This document shows positions 1 to 11,900 of a DNA stretch of 27,618 bases, one piece after another. The stretch is from assembly GCA_032718475.1 (NCBI GenBank), contig JAUCBJ010002089.1, positions 1-27,618 on the forward strand, given 5' to 3'. How positions within the stretch are numbered: the first letter of the stretch is position 1; the number at the start of each line of letters is the position of its first letter. This DNA is from Nemertoderma westbladi. Its lineage: Eukaryota > Xenacoelomorpha > Nemertodermatida > Nemertodermatidae. The notes under the pieces were generated by a model. That model was given only the letters and a program-made list of their open reading frames with translations, was not told the DNA's origin and did not search any database. The position numbers were made by a program, and so were the translations under genes.

Positions 1-2485
1 CTCATAACCTGATTTTGTGATACAGTCGCACAATTTAATTTGTATCTCATAACTGGGCCTCGTGCTGCGCGAAGGCCCCACGAACGTGTAAATCCCTGCA
101 CCAACCAACCAGATTTGACCGATTTGCAACTATGACTTCTAACGATGATGAAGGCAGATGCAACAAATGTACGATAACGGTTGCTTTACTAAACGGCATA
201 TGGTCTTACATCAACTGTGATATGGAAGGCTCACATGGACGTAGAAATAGTGTAGTATGCCGTCTTAATTTACTCCATAATATAAACGCCACAGAATAGC
301 AATTAAAACGATATTTGTAACCCAATAAATCATTCCTCAGCTGCGGCGAATTCAACGATTTTCTTGGCTACGTGAAGCATCTGCCACTTGCGGTTGCTAT
401 GCATTACTGAAGGAGGGAAGCATGTCTTATGTCGTCATATGTCAGTGCTTGCCGCAACAACATTGCTGCCTCGTAGTATTGTATAATATATTCTGAATGA
501 ACGAACTTTATTGCTGTGTCTGCCGAGGTAATCGCATATCATGCAGCATGCCTTGCAGCATGCCTTGCAGATCGAGATATAAGTGACATTATTTAGGCTG
601 TACCTGCCATTAAACAAAAGGCACTACAGTGAAGTGACAGATATTTTCCTATCGTGCCTGTCCCAAACTGCAAACTGTCTGTGTCCAAATAGGATAAGTA
701 TGAGCTACAGTCAACTTTAACGAATGCACAAACATGAAATCAACTGTGTGAAGCAATACCTGCAGTTGTCATTGCAGATATTTTGGAGAGACATTTTAAG
801 CCCAATACAGTCTGGAATTATATGCTGAAAGCAAACAATGGTTTACTTTTGACAATATGGATGGAGAACAAGCACGCATGCATGTTAATGACCTGCTTCC
901 CTTGTTGTTATATATCAACGGGGTTCATCTTCTTTATGAATGAGAGGGCGAAGGAAATACCCCACAGGGCGTTATAGTGGCAGCACATAAATTTCTATGG
1001 TCAAAACTGCCTCAGCGGTTCAATTTAATTAGGCCACATGGTTCTTGGGGTTTTTGTTGGTGGGACTTTAGTATTTGTCTGCCCGTTACAGGAAGGATGC
1101 ATGCATATTCATGCAGTGAACGAAGTCAGTTAATGATGCGGGCAACACCATCTGGGACACAGGCGTCCTTTATAAGAAACTAATCATATTTCCAGATTTA
1201 TTTCTTTCTTGGCTTCCTCTCGCCACTTCATTTCCTCGCCTCATTGTTGCCATTGAAATGTGAAAAATTTGAATTAATGACGTTTCAACGAAGTAATCAG
1301 CAGCAGGCCTCAGCTGGATCGAATTGGCATTTAACCTATGGTTTATCGGAGACTGAGTATTTTAGCAGGATTTCCAATTGGCTGCAGATCACTTTCTGTA
1401 AATAAAGTTTGTTGGAGAGGAAATCTCAAGACTTGAGTTATTCATCCCCAGTGTGGGTAGAGCTGCTGTCACAAAAGTTCTCTCAATTCATTCCAGTTGT
1501 TTTTTTGACGGGATTTTAGGATAGGCCTGTTGATGACAAACTCTAGATAGTGGTGGTATTTGGACAGCTTCACCCAGTAATCCCATGTTACTTTCGTAGG
1601 GATTACCAGTGATTGTAGTTAATGAGGCAGTATCCTAACTCCCCAGGGCAAAGCCTCGACCATCCTAATAACCGGCTACCCGCCGCATTTACAACCCAGA
1701 AACTGTCCCTAAGCTAGTAAACCACTCCACCGTAACGGACAAACATCCCACGTCACTTTTAAATCTCGGCCCTCCTTAATTTCCTAAGTGGGGTTATTGT
1801 TCCAGTTTCCAGCTGACACACTTGAATTTAAACAGGGCTAAGTAACCTTTAATTGCTATTGGAGGAGTTGCGTATTTGATCAGGTTGGCAAGTACAAAGA
1901 TATTACCAGGTCCCCCCTCCTGCAGCTGCATCATTCTTCCTTCCTTCTGGCATCTATATTACATCCTATAAATCTTCAAACTTAAAGTTGGCAAAATACA
2001 AAGTCGGGATTTGGTTTTATGTTCATTGGACACTGAGAGCTTCCTGAAGTCATGAATAAATCATGGGAAAGGCGGATCGCAGTTAGTAGAGGGAGGAGGT
2101 TGGGAAGGTGCAGGGCGTCAGGTGGTCAACCAATGGGAAGGGAGCACATGTTAATCCCTGCTAAGAATTCCTCAAAATATCCCTTAGCTTCAAAATCCTT
2201 TGCAAATTTTTCTTCTTGAATGCGGCAAATTTATTTTATATCCTAATAAATCTATAAAGTTTTACGATTTATTCAGTAATGTAGCGTTAGTTATGGCATT
2301 GCCATGAAATAGGTGTTTGTGTTATTATCATTGGATAACTCGTCGTGTTTTCGGGTCGGTGTGGTTATGGAAACAAATATTTTACCAATTATTTCTTAAT
2401 AAGAAGATGAAGTTTGGAAAACCTACAGAATTGTAAGTTGCGCATAATTTAAATTTATTTTAAATTATTTTTCTTTAAATTATCC
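1..2485. other. Intergenic spacer, no supported gene
   Basis: No reading frame here has homology I recognise or a convincing exon structure. Composition is mixed, with a GC-richer patch near 1640-1800, and becomes AT-rich toward the right. Small items seen: a single copy of the CGTGCTGCGCGAAGG motif at 61-75, which recurs near 25.8 and 26.1 kb, and a short direct duplication of CAGCATGCCTTG around 544-568. A 55-codon ATG frame (132-299) and a frame interrupted once by TGA (800-1186) are discussed elsewhere and not called as genes. Confidence 0.6.
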
Positions 2486-2490
2486 CCATC

Positions 2491-2572
2491 ATTGTCCGAA
2501 CGGGGCGGACAATAAAGACTTTTGTTCAAATGTCCGCATTTGCGAACAATAAAGTTTTCAAAAAACAAGTAA
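2491..2572. repeat. Two adjacent hairpins, each followed by AATAAAG
   Basis: ATTGTCCG (2491-2498) and CGGACAAT (2506-2513) form a perfect 8-bp stem with a 7-nt loop, running into AATAAAG. Just downstream TTGTTC...GAACAA, with AAATG/CATTT inside, forms a second stem with a 2-nt bulge, again running into AATAAAG. The repeated stem plus polyadenylation-type hexamer suggests the end of a retroposed or transcribed unit on the + strand, but no element is recognisable upstream. Confidence 0.4.
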
Positions 2573-2953
2573 AAATCAATCTTCTTTCTGGGTCGTGATA
2601 ATAATAACTATTTTCTATCTTTTTGTTTTTAACAAATTTTTGGCAAGAAAATTTTTGAATTTGGAAATTTCTTATAAATAATGCAAAGGTTGAAAAATTA
2701 TTTAATTTTTCAATCATCTTTTATATCTTATCTTTTATTTTCTTTTTTTTATATCTTTTAATATTTTCCGCTCTTAATCTCATGAGTATTCAGTATCCCA
2801 TAAGGTATATATCTCAGTGCATTCTTTCAGTTAGAAATTTATCATGACAATCTACAGTAAAGGTAAACAAATTTAATAGTTTAATCCCAGCTATATCGTA
2901 CTCCATACGCCTGCATCACCCGTATCATACCAGTTCTCCACTTTTCCTCCTCT

Positions 2954-3083
2954 TATAGGAATATGGTATTCCTATATATTATTGTTGTTGTATTTGTGTT
3001 TATATTTTATCAATTAAGTATTAAATAAAACTTTTACCCCGACACGGGGTGTAGCTATAAAAAAAAAATATAGGAATATGGTA
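2954..3083 (+). mobile_element. Short poly(A)-ended retroposon flanked by a 15-bp target-site duplication
   Basis: TATAGGAATATGGTA occurs at 2954-2968 and again, identically, at 3069-3083. The 100 bp between ends in ten A residues immediately before the second copy, the arrangement left by target-primed reverse transcription of a polyadenylated RNA. Just before the A tail ACCCCG (3036-3041) pairs with CGGGGT (3045-3050) in a 6-bp stem with a 3-nt loop, like the 3' stem-loops of many LINEs and SINEs. The body has no coding potential and no pol III boxes, so it may be a severely 5'-truncated LINE or a small non-autonomous element. Confidence 0.6.
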
Positions 3084-3313
3084 AGGCTACACTAGCTTTG
3101 CTATAGCCAAATCATGTTCCTTTGTTATAACATTTTTGTTTTTTGTATTTTGGTTGCTTGTTCTGAGGAAACATTAAACTTAAACGTAAACTTGTTACTT
3201 TTTCGTTCGGATATACCCTTTAGTTTCGAATGTACCAATTTAAGAATAAAATTATCGATTACTTTGGAAAAAACATAGAACATTTTTACGTATTATTACA
3301 TTTTTATATTTTT

Positions 3314-3351
3314 TTTCATTTATTAACCTCTCTGGCGCCCAGTAAATGAAA
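3314..3351. repeat. 9-bp inverted repeat around a GGCGCC core
   Basis: TTTCATTTA (3314-3322) and TAAATGAAA (3343-3351) are perfect inverted arms with a 20-nt loop containing palindromic GGCGCC. Surrounding sequence is strongly AT-rich, so the GC-rich loop stands out. Function unknown. Confidence 0.45.
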
Positions 3352-4047
3352 TTCCTCGAGTATAGAGAAAAAGTTATATTTTTTTCCCATGCATGCTATT
3401 ATAAATCACTCAAATATACTTTAACTATTCCTCGAAAATGCGGATTATAAAGTCAGACAAAAAATGTTACTTTCTTTTTGTAAAATAATATTTATTTTTA
3501 TTGAGTTTTATTTCAATTTAATAAGTAGAAATGAAACATCAGCAAAAATATGTTTTGTTTATTTATTTTTATTATTATTTACTCATCAAGCAAGTTAAAC
3601 AAGAAACGTTACCGCTATTTATGTACAGCAGTAGCAGTATGACAGATACTAAAAAGAGACTGCAATATATTTATTAGACGCGTTTTTTTAAATATTATAA
3701 AAATATTTAACATTTGTGTGAACGCAATAGGTACAGTACCACAATATTTAAACATAGAGACGTATTTAGTAATTCATTGACTTAGTACAAGGATATAAAC
3801 ATTTATACGCAATACAACTATTAATAACTAATAACAATAACAATAACTATATAATAATATATATATATATGTGTATATATAATATATATAATTATTATAT
3901 ATATATAATATATAATATACATAATATATATATAAAATAATAATAATAATAATAATAACTAATAACAACTAATAATATTGTGTGTGTAATATTGCAACAC
4001 GTTCTCGTGGTTATGCATTAGGTATACCACCAGGTTGGGGGGTGGAT
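3352..4047. other. AT-rich low-complexity spacer
   Basis: No gene seen. The stretch from about 3829 to 3975 is simple sequence: TAACAA repeats, alternating TA runs with a TGTGTATA interruption, and a TAA trinucleotide run. Confidence 0.8.
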
Positions 4048-4066
4048 GGGGGGGGGGGGGGGGGGG
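4048..4066 (+). repeat. Homopolymer run of 19 G
   Basis: An uninterrupted run of 19 guanines, preceded by further G-rich sequence from 4034. It can form G-quadruplexes, and its exact length is likely to be unreliable in sequencing. A C-rich patch follows at 4106-4130 on the same strand. Confidence 0.9.
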
Positions 4067-4189
4067 TTAAACGCTACACATACGCCTACTGTATACATAC
4101 GTCTACACCCCCATACACTATAGACCCCCATACAGCCAGTAGGCTTACAATCTTACTGTTGATTCTCAATTAATTTGTGTTTTTAAAGC

Positions 4190-4262
4190 TGCAGTTTGTT
4201 CTAGTGGTGAAATCAATGGGACTCCAATAAGGAGGCCCTGGTTCGATCCCTGGATGGTGCAG
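4190..4262 (+). mobile_element. tRNA-like sequence, probably a SINE head or tRNA pseudogene
   Basis: TGTTCTAGTGG at 4197-4207 fits a pol III A box with one mismatch, and GGTTCGATCCC at 4240-4250 is a perfect B box; the spacing is tRNA-like. CTCC/GGAG in between could form an anticodon stem, but the loop (CAATAAG) lacks the invariant T before the anticodon and no acceptor stem is formed. It is therefore not a functional tRNA gene. The 63-bp array begins about 90 bp downstream. Whether a SINE body existed there cannot be told. Confidence 0.55.
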
Positions 4263-4351
4263 CACGATTTGGTTACAGTTCTTTAAATACTGCAGCCTAG
4301 CCCAACCTAGGTTTCACCTTTGACTGGTCGATAAATTTGAACGAAGACAAC

Positions 4352-6752
4352 TTGGGAAACAAAGTGGAAGGGTTTACTGTAGAAGTTCACCCATGGTGTT
4401 GAACAGCCATTCCTTTAGGAAACAGAGTAGAAGGGTTTAGTGTGGAAGATCACCCATGGTGGTGAACAGGTATTCCTTTAGGAAACAGAGTGTAAGGGTT
4501 TACTGTGGAAGATCACCCATGGTGGTGAACAGCCATTCCTTTAGGAAACAGAGTAGAAGGGTTTAGTGTGGAAGATCACCCATGGTGGTGAACAGGTATT
4601 CCTTTAGGAAACAGGGTGGAAGGGTTTACTGTAGAAGTTCACCCATGGTGTTGAACAGCCATTCCTTTAGGAAACAGAGTAGAAGGGTTTAGTGTGGAAG
4701 ATCACCCATGGTGGTGAACAGGTATTCCTTTAGGAAACAGGGTGGAAGGGTTTACTGTGGAATATCACCCATGCTGGTGAACAGGCATTCCTTTAGGAAA
4801 CAGAGTGGAAGGGTTTACTGTGGAAGATCACCCATGATGTTGAACAGGCATTCCTTTAGGAAACAGAGTGGAAGGGTTTACTGTGAAAGATCTACCAAGG
4901 TATGGAACAGGCATTCCTTTAGGAAACAGAGTGAAGGGTTTACTGTGGAAGATCACCCATGATGGTGAACAGGCATTCCTTTAGGAAACAGATTTGAAGG
5001 GTTTACTGTGAAAGATCTACCAAGGTGTGGAACAGGCATTCCTTTAGGAAACAGATTTGAAGGGTTTAATGTGGAAGATCACCCATGTTGGTGAACAGGC
5101 ATTCCTTTAGGAATCAGATTGGAAGGGTTTACTGTGGAAGATCATCCATGGTGTTAAACAGGCATTCCTTTAGGAAACAGAGTGGAAGGGTTTACTGTGG
5201 AAGATCACCCATGGTGGTGAACAGGCATTCCTTTAGGGAACAGAGCGGAAGGGTTTACTGTGGAAGATCACCCATATGGTGTTGAACAGGCATTCCTTTA
5301 GGAAACAGAGTGGAAGGGTTTACTGTGGAAGATCACCCATGGTGGTGAACAGGTTTTCCTTTTGGAAACTGAGTGGAAGGGTTTACTGTGGAAGATCACC
5401 CATGGTGGTGAACAGGCATTCCTTTAGGAAACAGAGCGGAAGGGTTTACTGTGGAAGATCACCCATATGGTGTTGAACAGGCATTCCTTTATGAAACAGA
5501 GTGGAAGGGTTTACTATGGAAGATCACCCATGGTGGTGAACAGACATTCTTTTAGGAAACAGAGTGGAAGGGTTTACTGTCGAAGATCAGCCATGGTGGT
5601 AAACAGGCATTCCTTTAGGAAACAGAGTGAAGGGTTTACTATGGAAGATCACCCATGATGGTGAACAGGCATTCCTTTAGGAAACAGATTTGAAGGGTTT
5701 ACTGTGAAAGATCACCCATGGTATAGAACAGGCGTTCCTTTAGGAAACAGAGTGAAGGGTTTACTGTGGAAGATCACCCATGGTGGTGAACAGGCATTCC
5801 TTTAGGAAACAGAGTGAAGGGTTTACTATGGAAGATCACCCATGATTGTAAACAGGCATTCCTTTAGGAAACAGATTTGAAGGGTTTACTGTGAAAGATC
5901 TACCAAGGTATGGACAGGCATTCCTTTAGGAAACAGAGTGAAGGGTTTACTGTGGAAGATCACCCATGATGGTGAACAGGCATTCCTTTAGGAAACAGAT
6001 TTGAAGGGTTTACTGTGAAAGATCTACCAAGGTGTGGAACAGGCATTCCTTTAGGAAACAGATTTGAAGGGTTTAATGTGGAAGATCACCCATGTTGGTG
6101 AACAGGCATTCCTTTAGGAAACAGAGTGGGAGGGTTTACTGCGAACGATCACCCATGGTGGTGAACAGGCATTCCTTTAGGAAACAGAGTGGAAGGGTTT
6201 ACTGTGAAAGATCACCCATGGTATGGAACAGGCATTCCTTTAGGAAACAGAGTGAAGGGTTTAATGTGGAAGATCACCCATGTTGGTGAACAGGCATTCC
6301 TTTAGGAAACAGAGTGGGAGGGTTTACTGTGAAAGATCACCCATGGTGGTGAACAGGCATTCCTTTAGGAAACAGAGTGGAAGGGTTTACTGTGAAAGAT
6401 CACCCATGGTATGGAACAGGCATTTCTTTAGGAAACAGAGTGAAGGGTTTAATGTGGAAGATCACCCATGTTGGTGAACAGGCATTCATTTAGGAAACAG
6501 AGTGGGAGGGTTTACTGTGAAAGATCACCCATGGTGGTGAACAGGCATTCATTTAGGAAACAGAGCGGAAGGGTTTGCTGTGAAAGATCACCCATGATAT
6601 GGAACAGGCATTCCTTTATGAAACAGAGTGGGAGGGGGAAGGGTTTACTGTGAAAGATCACCAATGGTGGTGAACTAGCATCCCTTTAGGAAGCAGTGTG
6701 GAATGGGATACTGTAAGAAGATCACCGGTGTGGTTGTGAACATACATTCCGT
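4352..6752 (+). repeat. 63-bp minisatellite, about 38 units
   Basis: Tandem unit of about 63 bp beginning GTGGAAGGGTTTACTGTGGA and ending CATTCCTTTAGGAAACAGA. Length variants of 62 bp (loss of one G in GAGTGGAAGG) and 65 bp (CATATGGTGTT) occur. Units at both edges are the most diverged, as expected for an array homogenised from its middle. Higher-order periods are visible: 252 bp at the left (4379 and 4631), 191 bp (5085, 5276, 5467), 188 bp (6092, 6280, 6468), and a block near 4873-5110 that recurs 1,008 bp (16 units) later with one base missing. Each unit has two short dyads, TCACC-n6-GGTGA and TTCCT-TT-AGGAA. The 60-85-codon frames in it are a by-product of a period divisible by three, and 62-bp units break them. 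Confidence 0.95.
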
Positions 6753-6907
6753 GGCCGTGGCTTAAAGATCCTCAAAAGATTCTCCCATTCAATTGGATTA
6801 CGATATTCCTAACCTCGTTTATTGTTTTGGTTCTCTTTCAACCACCCCCTGTAACCTACTTCATTACTAACCTACAAGTATAACAAGTAGATGTACTGTA
6901 GGAGTGT
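6753..6907. other. Short spacer between the 63-bp array and LINE A
   Basis: Unique sequence with no gene seen. GTATGC at 6906-6911 matches GTATGC right after the LINE tail (8770-8775) and is a possible, weak, 6-bp target-site duplication for LINE A. Confidence 0.5.
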
Positions 6908-8772
6908 ATGCCCCCCAGACAATGCAACGCAACCGAAAAAGCCAACCAATCACCAAGGTTAAGGCTGAATCACCAGCCGATCGCCTCACTTTGGAAGGCC
7001 CACTTTGAAAAGCTCCTCAATAATGACAGGGTATTGCCTGATAACTTTATAGAAGTAAGTTTTGTTCTTTTTTTTATCTCTGGACGTACTACCATATTTT
7101 ACTTAATATATTGTGCATAATATATATTTTAAATATCAATCTTATTTGATTATTAAATGAATGAATGAATGTCTGAGTCTGTACTCCCAGATATTCCCAT
7201 TGGTGATATCTCCTTTGCAGAAGTGAAGGCTGCTGCAAAGAGCATTAAGACCAATCGTGCCAGTGGAGTAGATGGTGTTCCCCCTAAGGTCTTTAAAATA
7301 CCTGAGTGTTTAAAGCTCATCTATCCCATCATAGTAGACATGTACCGAACAACAAGAGTCCCACAAGAAATGAAAACAAATAAGTTGGTGCCAGTTCCCA
7401 AGAAGGGCAACCTAACACTCTATGGTTCTTTTCGGGGAATCTCATTGATATCGATTGCTGCAAAGCTATACAATAGGATTCTATTAAATCGCATCAGGGA
7501 TCCCATTGAGAGACTGCTCCGTGGAAATCAGAATGGGTTCCGTAAAGGTCGTGGGACCATGGAGCCCATTTTGGCACTTAGAAGGATAATTGAAGAGTTA
7601 TCAAAAAAGAAAGACAGGCATCTGGCTGTTATCTTTGTTGACTTCTTCAAGGCCTTTGATTCAGTCTCTCGCTCACGTATGTTCAGCATACTTTCATTAT
7701 ATGGGATTCCTGATGAAATTATTGCAGCAATCAGATCAGTATACGATGGTTCGACAACATTTGTGTCTACTGTTGACGGTGACACAGAACCATTTGAAGT
7801 GTTATGGGGCGTCCTTCAGGGAGACACACTTGCACCATTCTTGTTCATAATTGTGGTTGACTACGTTCTTCGCATGTCCTTAGATCATCATAATGATGAT
7901 GGGGTGATGATAACTCCACCTACTGGCTCCAGAAGTCGAGGAAATCCTGCCAAGTACCTAACTGATCTAGACTTTGCTGATGAATTAGGAGTACTCTCAG
8001 AATCACTAGAGGGAGCCCAACGGCTCCACAGCTCATTAGAACATGCTGCTTCTAGTGTTGGTCTTTTTATTAACTCCAGAAAGACCAAAATTTTGACAGT
8101 TAACTTTGAAAGTCCTCAGCAAGTCTCTGATCGGATGAGCATAAGCACAAAAGATGGTATGCTTGAGCATGTGGATGACTTCTGTTTCCTGGGATCATGG
8201 ATCCGGAAGTCAGGTGAGGACCTTCGAATACGTAAGGGAAAGGCATGGGCAGCCTTGAATAGGCTTTCCAGGATTTGGAAGTCACCGAGAATTAATCGGA
8301 AACTTAAGGTCCGGTTATTTAGAGCAGCAGTAGTTCCAGTACTCCTCTATGGGAGTCCATGCTGGGCTCTAACTGCTGAGGACACCAAATCTCTGGATGG
8401 CACATTCACAAGAATGCTACGCCGGGTTCATTGTGTCAAGTTCAAAGTCTCCAACCAGACACTATATAACATTGGAGATGTCTCATTGGTTCCCCCAAGC
8501 TTGACACTAGAACAAATCGCCTCCGCTTTGCAGGACATTGCTTTCGCCGTGCATAATCTTGTACTTTGGCAGCCTCATGGAGTGAGTAAGCATGGTGGAC
8601 AGCCCATGACTTTCTTGAGACGCATCTTAAAGGACACTGGCCTTGAAGATGCCGATGATCTAGCAAATGTCATGGGTGATAGGGAGTTGTGGCGGTGCAA
8701 TTTTGTCGATAAGCCGGCACAGCATTCTTAAAAATGCAGCTGCAATGCAACATGCCGATCCTAGTAGTAGTA
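6908..8772 (+). mobile_element. 5'-truncated non-LTR retrotransposon, family A, with (TAG)n tail
   Basis: The element holds the linker ahead of the reverse transcriptase (a W-x2-HF-x2-LLN motif encoded at about 6990-7020), the reverse-transcriptase domain, and a C-terminal region ending in a GDRELWR motif. It ends at CTAGTAGTAGTA (8761-8772). The 3' boundary is fixed by the second copy at 13658-14253, which has the same end and a longer run of the same trinucleotide. No apurinic endonuclease domain is present, so the 5' part is missing. An AT-rich stretch of about 110-130 bp (from about 7055) separates the linker fragment from the main frame. Clade not assigned. The C-terminal GH/WR motifs and simple-repeat tail are common in several invertebrate LINE lineages. 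Confidence 0.85.
7169..8731 (+). pseudogene. LINE family A reverse transcriptase (520-codon open frame, probably inactive)
   Basis: An open frame with the ordered RT blocks: SGVDGVPPKVF near residues 33-43; a PKKG...FRGISLISIAAK block; QNGFRKGRGT; motif A VDFFKAFDSV with the catalytic Asp at about 158; motif B GVLQGDTLAP at about 214-223; motif C FADE at 269-272; then KTKILT and FLGSWI blocks and a connection region with VLLYG. Motif C normally reads FADD, as in family B in this window, so the second catalytic Asp is Glu here. Compared with the copy at 13658-14253, a 1-nt deletion near 8516 and a 14-nt deletion at 8550/8551 shift and then restore the frame, erasing a GHCFRRE motif. A further 6 nt are missing near 8445. 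The ATG at 7169 is just the first in the open stretch; homology starts earlier. It stays open, but I judge it a dead copy. Confidence 0.8.
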
Positions 8773-8920
8773 TGCAACCGCTATACTGCATAGCCACATG
8801 TTAACTACCGATATCTCGTATTCATCGGTATTATATTGCGGTTTGCAGTTTGCAGTATCAATCAGTCAGTCAGAACGCTCGAACTGTCCGTTATATTCGA
8901 TCGTCTTTGTATATTGTCGC
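8773..8920. other. Spacer between LINE A and the 20-bp array
   Basis: Unique sequence. TACCGAT (8806-8812) and ATCGGTA (8824-8830) form a 7-bp inverted repeat with an 11-nt loop. A short CAGT run lies at about 8860-8873. Confidence 0.5.
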
Positions 8921-11900
8921 AATGTCCTCCTACATTACTGAATTTCATCCTAGATTACTGAATGTCCTCCTACATTACTGAATGTCCTCCTACATTACTG
9001 AATGTCCTCCTACATTACTGAATGTCCTCCTACATTACTGAATGTCCTTCTACATTACTGAATGTCCTCCTACATTACTGAATGTCCTCCTACATTACTG
9101 AATGTCCTCCTACATTACTGAATGTCCTCCTACATTACTGAATATCCTCCTACATTACTGAATGTCCTCCTACATTACTGAATGTCCTCCTACATTACTG
9201 AATATCCTCCTACAGTACTGAATGTCCTCCTACAGTACTGAATGTCCTCCTACATTACTGAATGTCCTCCTACATTACTGAAAGTCCACCTACATTACTG
9301 AATGTCGTCCTACATTACTGAATGTCCTCCTACATTACTGAATGTCCTCCTACATTACTGAATGTCCTCCTACATTACTGAATGTCCTCCTACATTACAT
9401 TACTGAATGTCCTCCTACATTACTGAATGTCCTCCTACAATACTGGATGTCCTCCTACATTACTGAATGTCCTCCTACATTACTGAATGTCCTCCTACAT
9501 TACTGAATGTCCTCCTACATTACTGAATGTCCTCCTACATTACTGAATGTCCTCCTACATTACTGAATGTCCTCCTACATTACTGAATGTCCTCCTACAT
9601 TACTGAATGTACTCCTACAGTACTGAATGTCCTCCTACATTACTGAATGTCCTCCTACATTACTGAATGTCCTCCTACATTACTGAATGTCCTCCTACAT
9701 TACTGAATGTCCTCCTACATTACTGAATGTCCTCCTACATTACTGAATGTCCACCTACATTACTGAATGTCCTCCTACATTACTGAATGTCCTCCTACAT
9801 TACTGAATGTCCTCCTACATTACTGAATGTCCTCCTACATTACTGAATATCCTCCTACATTACTGAATGTCCTCCTACATTACTGAATGTCCTCCTACAT
9901 TACTGAATGTCCACCTACATTACTGAATGTCCTCCTACATTACTGAATATCCTCCTACATTACTGAATGTCCTCCTACAGTACTGAATGTCCTCCTACAT
10001 TACTGAATGTCCTCCTACATTACTGAATGTCCTCCTACATTACTGAATGTCCTCCTACATTACTGAATGTCCACCTACATTACTGAATGTCCTCCTACAT
10101 TACAGAATATCCTCCTACATTACTGAATGTCCTCCTACAGTACTGAATGTCCTCCTACATTACTGAATGTCCTCCTACATTACTGAATGTCCTCCTACAT
10201 TACTGAATGTCCTCCTACATTACTGAATGTCCTCCTACATTACTGAATGTCCTCCTACATTACTGAATGTCCTCCTACATTACTGAATGTCCTCCTACAT
10301 TACTGAATGTCCTCCTACATTACTGAATGTCCTCCTACAGTACTGAATGTCCTCCTACAGTACTGAATGTCCTCCTACATTACTGAATGTCCTCCTACAT
10401 TACTGAAAGTCCACCTACATTACTGAATGTCCTCCTACATTACTGAATGTCCTCCTACATTACTGAATGTCCTCCTACAGTACTGAATGTCCTCCTACAT
10501 TACTGAATGTCCTCCTACATTACTGAATGTCCTCCTACATTACTGAATGTCCTCCTACAGTACTGAATGTCCTCCTACATTACTGAATGTCCTCCTACAT
10601 TACTGAATGTCCTCCTACATTACATTACTGAATGTCCTCCTACATTACATTACTGAATGTCCTCCTACATTACTGAATGTCCTCCTACAGTACTGAATGT
10701 CCTCCTACAGTACTGAATGTCCTCCTACATTACTGAATGTCCTCCTACATTACTGAAAGTCCACCTACATTACTGAATGTCCTCCTACATTACTGAATGT
10801 CCTCCTACATTACTGAATGTCCTCCTACAGTACTGAATGTCCTCCTACAATACTGGATGTCCTCCTACATTACTGAATGTCCTCCTACATTACTGAATGT
10901 CCTCCTACATTACTGAATGTCCTCCTACATTACATTACTGAATGTCCTCCTACATTACTGAATGTCCTCCTACATTACATTACTGAATGTCCTCCTACAT
11001 TACTGAATGTCCTCCTACATTACTGAAAGTCCACCTACATTACTGAATGTCCTCCTACATTACTGAATGTCCTCCTACATTACTGAATGTCCTCCTACAT
11101 TACTGAAAGTCCACCTACATTACTGAATGTCCTCCTACATTACTGAATGTCCTCCTACATTACTGAATGTCCTCCTACAGTACTGAATGTCCTCCTACAT
11201 TACTGAAAGTCCACCTACATTACTGAATGTCCTCCTACATTACTGAATGTCCTCCTACATTACTGAATGTCCTCCTACAGTACTGAATGTCCTCCTACAA
11301 TACTGGATGTCCTCCTACATTACTGAATGTCCTCCTACATTACTGAATGTCCTCCTACATTACTGAATATCCTCCTACATTACATTACTGAATGTCCTCC
11401 TACATTACTGAATGTCCTCCTACATTACTGAATGTCCTCCTACATTACTGAATGTCCTCCTACATTACTGAATATCCTCCTACATTACATTTCTGAATGT
11501 CCTCCTACATTACTGGATGTCCTCCTACATTACTGAATGTCCTCCTACATTACTGAATGTCCTCCTACATTACTGAATGTCCTCCTACATTACTGAATGT
11601 CCTCCTACATTACATTACTGAATGTCCTCCTACATTACATTACTGAATGTCCTCCTACATTACTGAATGTCCTCCTACATTACTGAATGTCCTCCTACAA
11701 TACTGGATGTCCTCCTACATTACTGAATGTCCTCCTACATTACATTACTGAATGTCCTCCTACATTACTGAATGTCCTCCTACATTACTGGATGTCCTCC
11801 TACAGTACTGAATGTCCTCCTACAGTACTGAATGTCCTCCTACATTACTGAATGTCCTCCTACATTACATTACTGAATGTCCTCCTACATTACTGGATGT

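Noticed and set aside
132-299. ATG frame of 55 codons with four Cys and A at -3
   Set aside because: Too short to stand out from chance, no recognisable family, no splice sites that extend it convincingly.
4190-4262. Functional tRNA gene
   Set aside because: B box is perfect but there is no acceptor stem, and the anticodon loop lacks the conserved T.
4708-6653. Several 61-84-codon frames with a 21-residue repeat
   Set aside because: Produced by the 63-bp period; broken repeatedly by 62- and 65-bp units.
7055-7190. True intron in LINE A
   Set aside because: Splicing at GTAAGT and either nearby AG does not join the two frames in register.
7528-8666. Minus-strand and alternate-frame ORFs within LINE A
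   Set aside because: Shadows of the reverse-transcriptase frame.
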